A stretch of 5,840 nucleotides of DNA from an uncultured Eubacteriales bacterium (lineage in GTDB: Bacteria > Bacillota > Clostridia > Oscillospirales > QAMX01): positions 1 to 5,840 of the forward strand of contig URVL01000144.1 of the NCBI GenBank assembly GCA_900551265.1. The letters run 5' to 3'. A program made the translations under genes and the position numbers. The stretch's first letter is position 1. The number at the start of each line of letters is the position of its first letter. Below, piece by piece: positions 1 through 5,840 of the stretch. The notes under the pieces are model-generated. The model worked only from the letters and a program-made list of their open reading frames with translations, ran no database searches and was not told where the DNA came from.

Positions 1-12
1 TTTTATTATTAA

Positions 13-30
13 TTTTTTTTTTTTTTTTTT
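13..30. repeat. Homopolymer of 18 T
   Basis: Eighteen consecutive T lie within an almost purely A/T first 60 bases. Together with the C-run at 76-97 this marks the left end as low-complexity sequence of doubtful accuracy. I see no gene in 1-222. Confidence 0.9.
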
Positions 31-75
31 ATTCCCCTCTTAAATATAAAATATTAATAAAAAACCGCCCCGGGG

Positions 76-97
76 CCCCCCCCCCCCCCCCCCCCCC
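76..97. repeat. Homopolymer of 22 C (G on the minus strand)
   Basis: Twenty-two consecutive C follow a CCCCGGGG palindrome (68-75). No coding frame crosses it. It lies in the non-coding region past the AGE gene and next to very AT-rich sequence. It could be a hypermutable tract, but a sequencing or assembly artefact near a contig end is at least as likely. Confidence 0.9.
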
Positions 98-123
98 GCC
101 ATTAAAATCATATTTTTACCGAA

Positions 124-160
124 TAAAAAATACTTTTGCGGCGGCTGCCTTTCTGCCGCA
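124..160 (-). terminator. Candidate rho-independent terminator after the AGE gene
   Basis: On the minus strand, 63 bases after the AGE stop, TGCGGC and GCCGCA (plus-strand arms 137-142 and 155-160) can form a 6-bp stem with a 12-base loop, followed within a few bases by TATTTTTTATT. Alternative pairings exist: TCTGC/GCAGA within one arm, and GCGGCGG near 190-200 with CCGCCGC. The fold is therefore uncertain, but the position at the end of the operon and the T-run support termination. Confidence 0.45.
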
Positions 161-222
161 GACTTTATTAAAAACAACAAAAACCCGCCGCCCGCCGTTT
201 AAACACTCTTTATACCGTTTCT

Positions 223-1437
223 TTACTGCTCGTTTGTAATATCTTTTAACAGTTCAATGCAGGTATCCAGCATTCGCGCCACGTGGAAAAAGCCCTTATA
301 GGTATGTCCTTTGCAAGGCGGCTCGGTAGGTTTCCCGTCCCTCCTCAAATATCCGAACCACTCCCCGTAAGCGGGGTCGGAGAAAGCGGAAAAAGCATAG
401 TCGCAAAGCTTATAAAACCAGTCCTCATATTCTTTTTTGCCGGTGTTTTTATACATCAGGAGCGAAGCGATTATCGCCTCGTTATGCGGCCACCAGAGCT
501 TCATATCGTGCTCATACGCCTCGGGCGGCAGGCCCTTGGCGTCGACAAAGTACAGAAGTCCACCGTATTCCTCGTCCCAACCGGCGCGGGTGGCGTTGTC
601 GAAGATGGTCTGCGCCTTTTCGATGAGTTCAGGCTTGCCGAACTGCTTTGCGTACTCCAGCAGGAACCACACGCCCTCGATATCGTGACCAGGGTTGACG
701 ATGCGACCGTCTGTGAAGTCAAAGCGCGGCGTGCCGTCCGGGGCGACATTTTCCAGTGTACAGCCGAGATCAAACTTGACAAAATACTTGAAAATTTCCT
801 CGACGCACTGCGTCGCGCGCGCGGCGTAAATATCCTTGCGCTCCGGGTCGCAGCGCATGAGGATGAGCGCGACATTGAGATAGATCATCGGAATGCCGAA
901 GGCGCGGCCGCTGCGCGTCTCGGGAATGGTCTTGGGACCCATGCCGACCGGGTCTTCCATGCCGTGGTTGAGATCCCAATAGAGGTCTGCCATCTGCCGC
1001 GCGCGGGCAAGGCGACTTTCGTCGCCCGTGACGGCGTAATATTCCGCGTTCGCCATGGCGCAGAACGCCTCGGAGAAGCAATACCGGCGCTGCCGCAGCG
1101 GCTGACCGTCCTTTGTAACGGTAAAATACATACGGTCGCCTGCGGCGTGATTAAAGCAGTGACGCTCCATAAAATCAAGGCAGCTGCGGCTGGCGTCGAG
1201 CCATTCCGGCTTCGTGCCGTAGACTGTGCACAGATGGGCAAAGATCCAGCCGCACCGCCCCTGCATCCAGACGCTCTTATCCGTGGAATAGATTTTACCG
1301 GTTCGGTCGAGGCAGGTATAGACACCGCCGAATTCCGGATCCATGCCGTTTTTCAGCCAAAAATTTACGCAGCGATCCAATTCCGCGCGTACCCAAGTAT
1401 GCGCCTCGGTAAATTGCTGTTTTCTCATTTCGTTCAT
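223..1437 (-). CDS. N-acylglucosamine 2-epimerase (AGE/RnBP family), probable ManNAc to GlcNAc epimerase
   Basis: A cytoplasmic (alpha/alpha)6-barrel epimerase that interconverts free ManNAc and GlcNAc. The chosen product is 404 residues, almost the same as mammalian renin-binding protein and cyanobacterial AGE. Family landmarks are present: R61 in WMQGRCGW, H251 in NPGHDIEGVWFLL, E320 in WWPHNEA and H385 in KGFFHVAR. They match the order and approximate spacing of Arg57, His239, Glu308 and His372 of Anabaena AGE. GWDEEYGGLLYFVD (about 286-299) is also typical. It follows nanA by 42 bp and so acts on the lyase product. This enzyme uses unphosphorylated sugar, unlike the NanE that acts on ManNAc-6-phosphate; Bacteroides fragilis has a similar arrangement. 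Start: ATG at 1435-1437 has AGAGGTG 7 bases upstream; an in-frame ATG at 1443 is too close to that site, and a TTG at 1464 has no good site. A related specificity such as cellobiose 2-epimerase is unlikely in this context. Confidence 0.9.
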   Translation of the reverse strand: MNEMRKQQFTEAHTWVRAELDRCVNFWLKNGMDPEFGGVYTCLDRTGKIYSTDKSVWMQGRCGWIFAHLCTVYGTKPEWLDASRSCLDFMERHCFNHAAGDRMYFTVTKDGQPLRQRRYCFSEAFCAMANAEYYAVTGDESRLARARQMADLYWDLNHGMEDPVGMGPKTIPETRSGRAFGIPMIYLNVALILMRCDPERKDIYAARATQCVEEIFKYFVKFDLGCTLENVAPDGTPRFDFTDGRIVNPGHDIEGVWFLLEYAKQFGKPELIEKAQTIFDNATRAGWDEEYGGLLYFVDAKGLPPEAYEHDMKLWWPHNEAIIASLLMYKNTGKKEYEDWFYKLCDYAFSAFSDPAYGEWFGYLRRDGKPTEPPCKGHTYKGFFHVARMLDTCIELLKDITNEQ

Positions 1438-1444
1438 GTACATG

Positions 1445-1451
1445 CACCTCT
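1445..1451 (-). promoter_or_regulatory. Ribosome-binding site of the AGE gene
   Basis: The minus strand reads AGAGGTG, 7 bases before the ATG at 1437. Of the clustered candidate starts (TTG 1464, ATG 1443, ATG 1437, ATG 1428) only the one at 1437 has standard spacing to this site. Confidence 0.75.
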
Positions 1452-1479
1452 TGCTACAATTCAAAAACAGGTCTGTGAT

Positions 1480-2403
1480 TTATGCTTTTACATATTTCTG
1501 GACAGCCTCTTCAATCATCTGCTTCGCACAGACGACGGTGTCCATGTCGGATGCGACAAGATTCGGCAGCGGCGCGCGCACAGTACCGACGTCCATACCT
1601 TCACGGCGCAGAATCTCTTTCATGACGGCGTAGAGATTGCCATGGCAGCTGCACATCTTATAAATGATGCGGCAGCATTCGTTTTGAATTTCGCGTGCCA
1701 GCTCCATGCGCCCGGCGTGATAGCATTCGTAGATTTTGAGATAGAGCTCAGGCATGACGGCGTAGGTGCCGCCGATGCCGCCGGTCGCGCCGATGGCAAG
1801 ACCGGAGATCAGCTGCTCGTCCGGACCGTTGAACACGACGAGCTCGCGCTCGGTCGCATCAAGCCACATCTGGATATCCTGCGTCGGCATAGACGAGTTT
1901 TTAACGCCGATGACGCGCAGATTTTTAGCCATTTCCTGCAAAAGCTGCGTGCTGAGCGCGACACCCGCAAGCTGTGGGATGTTATAGATGATAAAATCCG
2001 TGTTTGGCGCAGCTGCAGAGATGGCGTTCCAATAGTCCGCGATGGCATACGGCGGCAGATGGAAATAGATCGGCGGGATGGCGGCGATTGCGTCAACGCC
2101 GAGGCGTTCAGCGTGCCGTGCCAGCTCACAGCTGTCGGCGGTGTTGTTACAGGCGACGTGCGCGATGACAACGAGCTTGCCGCCAACAGCGTCCATAACG
2201 GCTTCGAGGATGGCCTTGCGTTCTTCTACACTTTGGTAGATGCATTCACCAGAGGAACCACCAACATAAAGACCTGTTACGCCTTTGGCAAGCAGGTACT
2301 TAGCCAACGACTTTGTTCGAGAAGTTGATACTCTGCCTGTATCATCATAGCAAGCGTAAAACGCAGGGAAGATGCCCTGATATCTTTTTAACTTTTCATC
2401 CAT
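1480..2403 (-). CDS. nanA: N-acetylneuraminate lyase (sialic acid aldolase)
   Basis: A cytoplasmic class I aldolase of the DHDPS/NAL family that cleaves Neu5Ac to ManNAc and pyruvate; 307 residues, the normal family length. The carboxylate-binding loop reads YVGGSSGE (S50, S51; E. coli has GSTGE). Y140 in IIYNIP is the catalytic tyrosine, and K168 in GVKNSS is the Schiff-base lysine. G193, D195 and E196 in NGPDEQ match the E. coli Gly189, Asp191 and Glu192 that hold the sugar, which favours sialic acid over dihydrodipicolinate. The E. coli GSTYN loop reads GGTYA here, so the position of Ser208 is Gly212, and Thr167 is Ser170. C243, C244, C251 and C253 form a small cysteine cluster. The start at 2403 is set by AAGGAG with an 8-base spacer; an in-frame extension to 2487 would overlap the sialidase end, lacks a comparable site and is not homologous. 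It lies 64 bp after the sialidase and 42 bp before the epimerase, probably in one operon. Confidence 0.93.
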   Translation of the reverse strand: MDEKLKRYQGIFPAFYACYDDTGRVSTSRTKSLAKYLLAKGVTGLYVGGSSGECIYQSVEERKAILEAVMDAVGGKLVVIAHVACNNTADSCELARHAERLGVDAIAAIPPIYFHLPPYAIADYWNAISAAAPNTDFIIYNIPQLAGVALSTQLLQEMAKNLRVIGVKNSSMPTQDIQMWLDATERELVVFNGPDEQLISGLAIGATGGIGGTYAVMPELYLKIYECYHAGRMELAREIQNECCRIIYKMCSCHGNLYAVMKEILRREGMDVGTVRAPLPNLVASDMDTVVCAKQMIEEAVQKYVKA

Positions 2404-2411
2404 TGTGTATT

Positions 2412-2417
2412 CTCCTT
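2412..2417 (-). promoter_or_regulatory. Ribosome-binding site of nanA
   Basis: The minus strand reads AAGGAG followed by an 8-base spacer and ATG at 2403. This fixes the lyase start 28 codons inside the longest open frame and leaves 64 bp between the sialidase stop and nanA. Confidence 0.85.
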
Positions 2418-2426
2418 TTAGGCGGT

Positions 2427-2453
2427 AGCGGGCTCTCATAATGAGAGCCCGCT
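2427..2453 (-). repeat. Perfect 27-bp intercistronic palindrome (hairpin)
   Basis: Arms AGCGGGCTCTCAT (2427-2439) and ATGAGAGCCCGCT (2441-2453) are exact reverse complements around one base. As RNA this would give an 11-bp GC-rich stem with a five-base loop. It starts 14 bases after the sialidase stop and ends 10 bases before the nanA ribosome-binding site. Neither strand has a T-run after the stem, so it is not a standard intrinsic terminator. A role as an mRNA 3'-end stabiliser, processing site or operator is possible; the sequence does not decide. Confidence 0.85.
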
Positions 2454-2467
2454 GAACATTTAAATCG

Positions 2468-5362
2468 TCAATTCGCAGTGAGTTCACTCATGGTAAATTC
2501 TTCATAGTACATATACCGCAAACCATCTGCCCACGAAGTGGTCGGCGATGCTTCATAGATCATTCCAATTCGTCCATCGCCAAGTTCAACTAGACTACTA
2601 TAAGCAAAGAGTGCACTGGCCTCAGTAACCTGATAGACGTATTCCCAGTCGATAGAGTACTTCGTGCTCCCGTTGTCGTATTGACCATTTTCTTTGATCA
2701 AGCCGACATAGATACGCCCATCTGTTCTGGAGGTGTTATACGCCATTGACAGCAAAACTGCAGGATATGCTTGTCCATCTTTTTTCGAGACAACCGTTCC
2801 ACTATATGAAAGTGCTGACAACTGGCTGTTCGTACCGGCCAGATTATCGCCAAGTCCCGATGTAACATCAATCCATGTTTCGCCGCCATCAAGACTTGTC
2901 GCGGTTTTAATCTTACCCCCGCTGCCGCTGGTATTTCGCATAAAAATCTGCAAATTGCCATTTGGAAGTTCTACAACAACAGATTCATGACCGACTGTTC
3001 CAGGAAGGCAGTCACCGTGTGCCCAAGTGTTTCCACCATCATCACTATAAATAACTTCCGTTCGTGCGCCACTTGTCAGCGTACCATTTCCTCCAGTAAG
3101 CTGATAGTAGATTGGAACAACCAGTCTGCCAGCATGATCACCATTCTGAATTTGAATGCCATGTCCAGGTCCAGTCAGATAGTACCGAGACTCTTCTCTC
3201 TTGACCATGCCAGAAATAATCTTGTCCGTATGCCACGTTTCTCCATCATCGTCTGAATAAACCTGCATGATATAACTGGTATTGTAAACTTGCAGTTCAG
3301 AGTCTTCATAGAAAATTTTCATCGGCACAGACTGCGAAGCTGCCTGTATGTCCGAGCTGCGCTGCGTAACATGCAAAAGCTGACCGTCCTTGTACAGTTC
3401 ATAATTTTCACCGAGACTGTATTCTGAAAGCTCACCAAGCGACAAATTGCTATCATCAACTGTCGTTCCGTCGGAAGAATACTCCGTCGGTGTACCCAGC
3501 AAATGATAAACGTTATATCTGCCATCCGCGTTCTTCTCGCCATAAATATCAGCAGCGTAGTTAAAGCGACTGCGAACGGTGTTCATATTAACATTTCCAG
3601 ACTTCACGTTTTGATCGGAGAGCAGGAAATATTTATGCCCCGCAATGGTGCAGAAGCCGTCACCGAATGGCATACTCCGAGCGACACCACCATGCGCTTG
3701 TCCATAAGCATCGATATTAAGTGATTGGAAACCGCCGCCGTTCCAAGCAAAGGCGTCTATCAACAGCAAAATTCTGTCTGTATGCTCAGTATCTTCTACG
3801 ATGACTCCATCAATAAAGGAGGCTGAGCCTTGTTTGTATCCGTATTCATCTGCATAGTCACTCATATGCAGACAATCTGGCGTAATCGCATCTTCCCAAC
3901 CATCATTCGCTGTATAGCTGAGTGCCTGATGCTTGATTCTAAGTGCAGAGTCAATATTCTCTGCTGAATCGCCAGTGCTGCCATAGTTTGTATCGGAACC
4001 AGCAACTAAGGTTCCCTTTGAAGAGTACAGCAAATACGGAATTCTGAAGAATGTCGAGCTTGTAGCATCGCCCTCGTAAAAAACATTCCTGGACGTTGGC
4101 CTTGTCAGCTCAAGAAGCAGTTCGTCAGAAAGTGCCGACGTGAAGACATAGATATAATCAATTGTACCTGTGTATGGATAACTGCTGGAACTAATCAGCC
4201 GATCCATTTTCCCAATATAACCAGTCGTCAAGTTCGGAATATCGCCTAGCCATTGGTAATCATCACCTGTTTTGGCTGTCGTTCCGCCTTTTTGACCATT
4301 TGCAAATAACTTGTAACCTACGCCGCTTTCTGCCTTGAACGCAACGATATTGTCTTCATAACCGAACGTAGTGCAGTAAGCAGAATATTTAGGAGAATCA
4401 GAATTTCTAAATTCAAATCCAACACGGTTGCCCGATTGATACAAGTGGAAATGTGCATCGTTTTTGCTTGTATCGCTGACACTCAGAAGTGAACCAGGTC
4501 CATTTGTCGTGTTTTTGTACTTCACCAATATGGTAATGTTATCAGCGCTATTTAGAGTCTCAAGAACGTCATCACTAAGTTGGACTGCATCATCGTCACT
4601 CTGAATGTTCAAGTCATGCTTTGAGAATACCAAGGGATTACCAATAGGCCATTCTGCTCCGGAGATTGCCGCCGCTTCTTGCTGTGACATAAATTCTGGA
4701 AGAAACGCAACAAAAGAAATATCTCCTACAAAATTTGCATTATTACTCGAGTTTGCCAACGCGCCAGATGTACCACCAATATTCAAAAACTGAATATCAT
4801 TAACCTCTGCATTATAATTGAACCACGAGGCGAAATTCGGAAACTGTGTAGTGGTACTCCCATCAAAGCTTGTTACAGATTTTGCTTGTGTATTTGTAAG
4901 GTCGCTAGCATCTACACTGTAAACAAAGGTATGCCAGCCAGACCCGGTAGTTGTTCCACGGAGATTTGCGACCATTCCACCTGGGAAATCAATTCGTTGC
5001 ATTTTCATCCCAGAAACATTATTAACCATAATCGCACCATATTTGTCCTTCTCTGTGGAGCTTCCCGCCGCAAATAGGACTTGATTTGTAGATGCCGTAC
5101 TTCTATATCGAACAATAACTGTTCCTTGAGTGCTGGCTTTTAAGCGCGAAATATCCTGTTCTGTTCCCGAAACGATACGGCTTCCGTCAAATGAAGTATC
5201 GCCGTCAAAATTATAATAGAAGCCGGTTTTACTTGCTCTTGATAAGACTTCTATTATGTTGCTGCCATTTGTGCTGGAAGCGAATACCGAAAACGGGAAC
5301 ATAGTCAAAAGGAGACACGATACAAGAAATGCGCTAAATAGACGTTTCAAAGTATGTTTCAT
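2468..5362 (-). CDS. nanH: Secreted multidomain exo-alpha-sialidase (GH33), NanI/NanB/NanH type
   Basis: A 964-residue extracellular sialidase that removes terminal sialic acid from glycans. Residues 1-28 are a signal peptide (basic n-region, long hydrophobic core, VFA-SS cleavage). Residues about 40-238 form a LamG/concanavalin-like domain. Residues about 242-422 match the CBM40 sialidase N-terminal domain, with a GFEFRN motif (E317, R319) and a closing SYPYTGTIDYI strand. The GH33 propeller fills about 428-956: FRIP motif with R440, catalytic Asp D465 exactly 25 residues later as in NanI, E793 in HESVVVEL, R809 in FMRN (16 after E793, the family spacing), probably R879 in SRTDG, and nucleophile Y921 in FAYSSL. 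Asp boxes lie at 703-710, 773-780 and 823-830, with a degenerate one at 482-489. D465 to E793 is 328 residues, longer than the 248 I recall for NanI, so the insertion subdomain is enlarged. There is no LPxTG, transmembrane or S-layer anchor. The ATG is preceded by AAGAGGG at a 7-base spacing. Whether the product is Neu5Ac or an anhydro form is not settled. Confidence 0.95.
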   Translation of the reverse strand: MKHTLKRLFSAFLVSCLLLTMFPFSVFASSTNGSNIIEVLSRASKTGFYYNFDGDTSFDGSRIVSGTEQDISRLKASTQGTVIVRYRSTASTNQVLFAAGSSTEKDKYGAIMVNNVSGMKMQRIDFPGGMVANLRGTTTGSGWHTFVYSVDASDLTNTQAKSVTSFDGSTTTQFPNFASWFNYNAEVNDIQFLNIGGTSGALANSSNNANFVGDISFVAFLPEFMSQQEAAAISGAEWPIGNPLVFSKHDLNIQSDDDAVQLSDDVLETLNSADNITILVKYKNTTNGPGSLLSVSDTSKNDAHFHLYQSGNRVGFEFRNSDSPKYSAYCTTFGYEDNIVAFKAESGVGYKLFANGQKGGTTAKTGDDYQWLGDIPNLTTGYIGKMDRLISSSSYPYTGTIDYIYVFTSALSDELLLELTRPTSRNVFYEGDATSSTFFRIPYLLYSSKGTLVAGSDTNYGSTGDSAENIDSALRIKHQALSYTANDGWEDAITPDCLHMSDYADEYGYKQGSASFIDGVIVEDTEHTDRILLLIDAFAWNGGGFQSLNIDAYGQAHGGVARSMPFGDGFCTIAGHKYFLLSDQNVKSGNVNMNTVRSRFNYAADIYGEKNADGRYNVYHLLGTPTEYSSDGTTVDDSNLSLGELSEYSLGENYELYKDGQLLHVTQRSSDIQAASQSVPMKIFYEDSELQVYNTSYIMQVYSDDDGETWHTDKIISGMVKREESRYYLTGPGHGIQIQNGDHAGRLVVPIYYQLTGGNGTLTSGARTEVIYSDDGGNTWAHGDCLPGTVGHESVVVELPNGNLQIFMRNTSGSGGKIKTATSLDGGETWIDVTSGLGDNLAGTNSQLSALSYSGTVVSKKDGQAYPAVLLSMAYNTSRTDGRIYVGLIKENGQYDNGSTKYSIDWEYVYQVTEASALFAYSSLVELGDGRIGMIYEASPTTSWADGLRYMYYEEFTMSELTAN
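5279..5362 (-). other. Signal peptide coding segment of the sialidase
   Basis: Codons 1-28 encode a basic n-region (Lys2, Lys6, Arg7), a hydrophobic core from about residue 8 to 25 and a VFA-SS junction typical of signal peptidase I. An LVSC stretch at residues 13-16 resembles a lipobox, but the hydrophobic segment continues 12 residues beyond that Cys, so Sec export with release of a soluble enzyme is the better reading. Confidence 0.85.
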
Positions 5363-5369
5363 TTGTTTG

Positions 5370-5376
5370 CCCTCTT
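5370..5376 (-). promoter_or_regulatory. Ribosome-binding site of the sialidase gene
   Basis: The minus strand reads AAGAGGG with a 7-base spacer before the ATG at 5362. This agrees with the start that gives a complete signal peptide. Confidence 0.75.
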
Positions 5377-5446
5377 TCTTTAATAACTCTGTACATATTT
5401 GTTTGATGAACAGAACTTGCTTATAATTTTTATAAAGAAAATGGAA

Positions 5447-5840
5447 CTATCCTGTGATTTCAGAAACCTTAACTTTGCGGTCTTCACGAAGCGACTTTGT
5501 GGCCGCGTCTGCAGAAGCAATTGCTGCGCGTGCAGCTTCACCGGTCAGGAGCGGACGGAACTCGTCAGTAACCGGATCGCCATGCATAATGCCATTGAAG
5601 AACTTCATTTCATTCTTCATGATTCCGTGCAGCCACAGCGGCGGCTTTTTGCCCGGATGACCGTACTGGATTGCACCATCCATTTCTGTGCTGTGATAAA
5701 TCTGAGTCCTCTGATCGTCTTCTTCCTGGGTCTCATGAACCAGATAATGCTCTTCTTCACCATCTGCAGTTTTAACCGTCATGCCGACATTGCACATATC
5801 AATTTTAATGTAGCCTTTTGTACCCTGAATCAGCACATAA
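5447..5840 (-). CDS. Gfo/Idh/MocA-family oxidoreductase, C-terminal part (partial; candidate NanOx)
   Basis: This is the 3' end of a gene that continues past the right edge. The frame stays open to the last base, ending at a TAG (5447-5449). A GTG at 5834-5836 lies in frame, but it is preceded by an open Tyr codon and encodes the middle of a beta strand (YVLIQGTKGYIKID), so it is an internal Val and not a start. The visible 130 or so residues look like the C-terminal alpha/beta domain of Gfo/Idh/MocA NAD(P)-dependent oxidoreductases: an IQGTKGYIKID strand, a helix with FFNGIMHGDPV, and the usual closing helix TGEAARAAIASADAATKS followed by a basic tail with KVKV. The Rossmann domain and catalytic Lys/His lie outside the window, so the substrate cannot be read. 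Its position directly before a sialidase resembles R. gnavus NanOx, which converts 2,7-anhydro-Neu5Ac to Neu5Ac. The family call is fairly sure; the NanOx role is inferred from context only. Confidence 0.8.
   Translation of the reverse strand, partial: YVLIQGTKGYIKIDMCNVGMTVKTADGEEEHYLVHETQEEDDQRTQIYHSTEMDGAIQYGHPGKKPPLWLHGIMKNEMKFFNGIMHGDPVTDEFRPLLTGEAARAAIASADAATKSLREDRKVKVSEITG

Noticed and set aside
1438..1464. TTG or upstream ATG starts for the AGE gene
   Set aside because: The ribosome-binding site AGAGGTG lies inside this stretch and is correctly spaced only for the ATG at 1437.
283..2328. A 681-codon plus-strand open frame lying antisense to both the AGE gene and nanA
   Set aside because: It spans two well-supported genes on the other strand and the gap between them, has no recognisable domain or ribosome-binding site, and is explained by the GC-rich third positions of the real genes.
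2427..2453. The palindrome as an intrinsic terminator
   Set aside because: No T-run follows the stem on either strand, and the genes on both sides belong to one pathway and orientation.
2404..2487. N-terminal extension of nanA by 28 codons
   Set aside because: It would run through the palindrome and overlap the sialidase end. The clear AAGGAG site and family homology start at 2403.
5315..5326. Lipobox-like LVSC in the sialidase signal peptide, suggesting a lipoprotein
   Set aside because: The hydrophobic core continues about 12 residues past the Cys to a good VFA-SS signal peptidase I site.
5377..5446. Possible sigma-70 promoter in the AT-rich gap before the sialidase (TTATAA at 5421-5426 and 5430-5435)
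   Set aside because: No -35 box with proper spacing is convincing, and such motifs are common by chance in AT-rich DNA. Read-through from the oxidoreductase is enough.
5834..5836. GTG as the start of a short 129-residue protein at the right edge
   Set aside because: The frame is open upstream to the window edge and the codon lies within a conserved strand of the oxidoreductase C-terminal domain.

Overview
The window is a compact block of sialic acid (Neu5Ac) scavenging genes, all on the minus strand. Transcription runs from the right edge leftward: the 3' end of a Gfo/Idh/MocA oxidoreductase, then a secreted GH33 sialidase, an N-acetylneuraminate lyase (nanA) and an N-acylglucosamine 2-epimerase (AGE). 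Good Shine-Dalgarno sites, the style of the signal peptide and the gene order point to a gut-type Firmicute of the class Clostridia. As I recall it, the Ruminococcus gnavus nan cluster also has an oxidoreductase (NanOx) directly before the sialidase, with the lyase after it. I cannot place the genus.

Layout from right to left: 5840-5447 holds the last 130 or so codons of the oxidoreductase, cut by the window edge. An 84-bp AT-rich gap follows. The 964-residue sialidase occupies 5362-2468. A 64-bp gap carries a perfect 27-bp palindrome and the nanA ribosome-binding site. nanA runs from 2403 to 1480. After 42 bp comes the 404-residue epimerase, 1437-223. The last 222 bp (222-1) hold a candidate terminator and then very low-complexity sequence, including 22 consecutive C and 18 consecutive T, which looks like a contig end.

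How the genes fit together (inference from known families): the sialidase releases sialic acid, or an anhydro/unsaturated form of it, from host glycans outside the cell. The oxidoreductase may convert that modified form to Neu5Ac after uptake. NanA splits Neu5Ac into ManNAc and pyruvate. The AGE converts free ManNAc to GlcNAc. No transporter, kinase, deacetylase or regulator lies inside the window; these may lie upstream of the oxidoreductase.

The most useful points for a second look are: the possible 2,7-anhydro-Neu5Ac route and its unsettled active-site evidence; tandem lectin-like domains on the sialidase, of which only the second keeps the recognisable CBM40 binding motif; the perfect intercistronic palindrome; and a sialidase gene clearly richer in AT than its neighbours.
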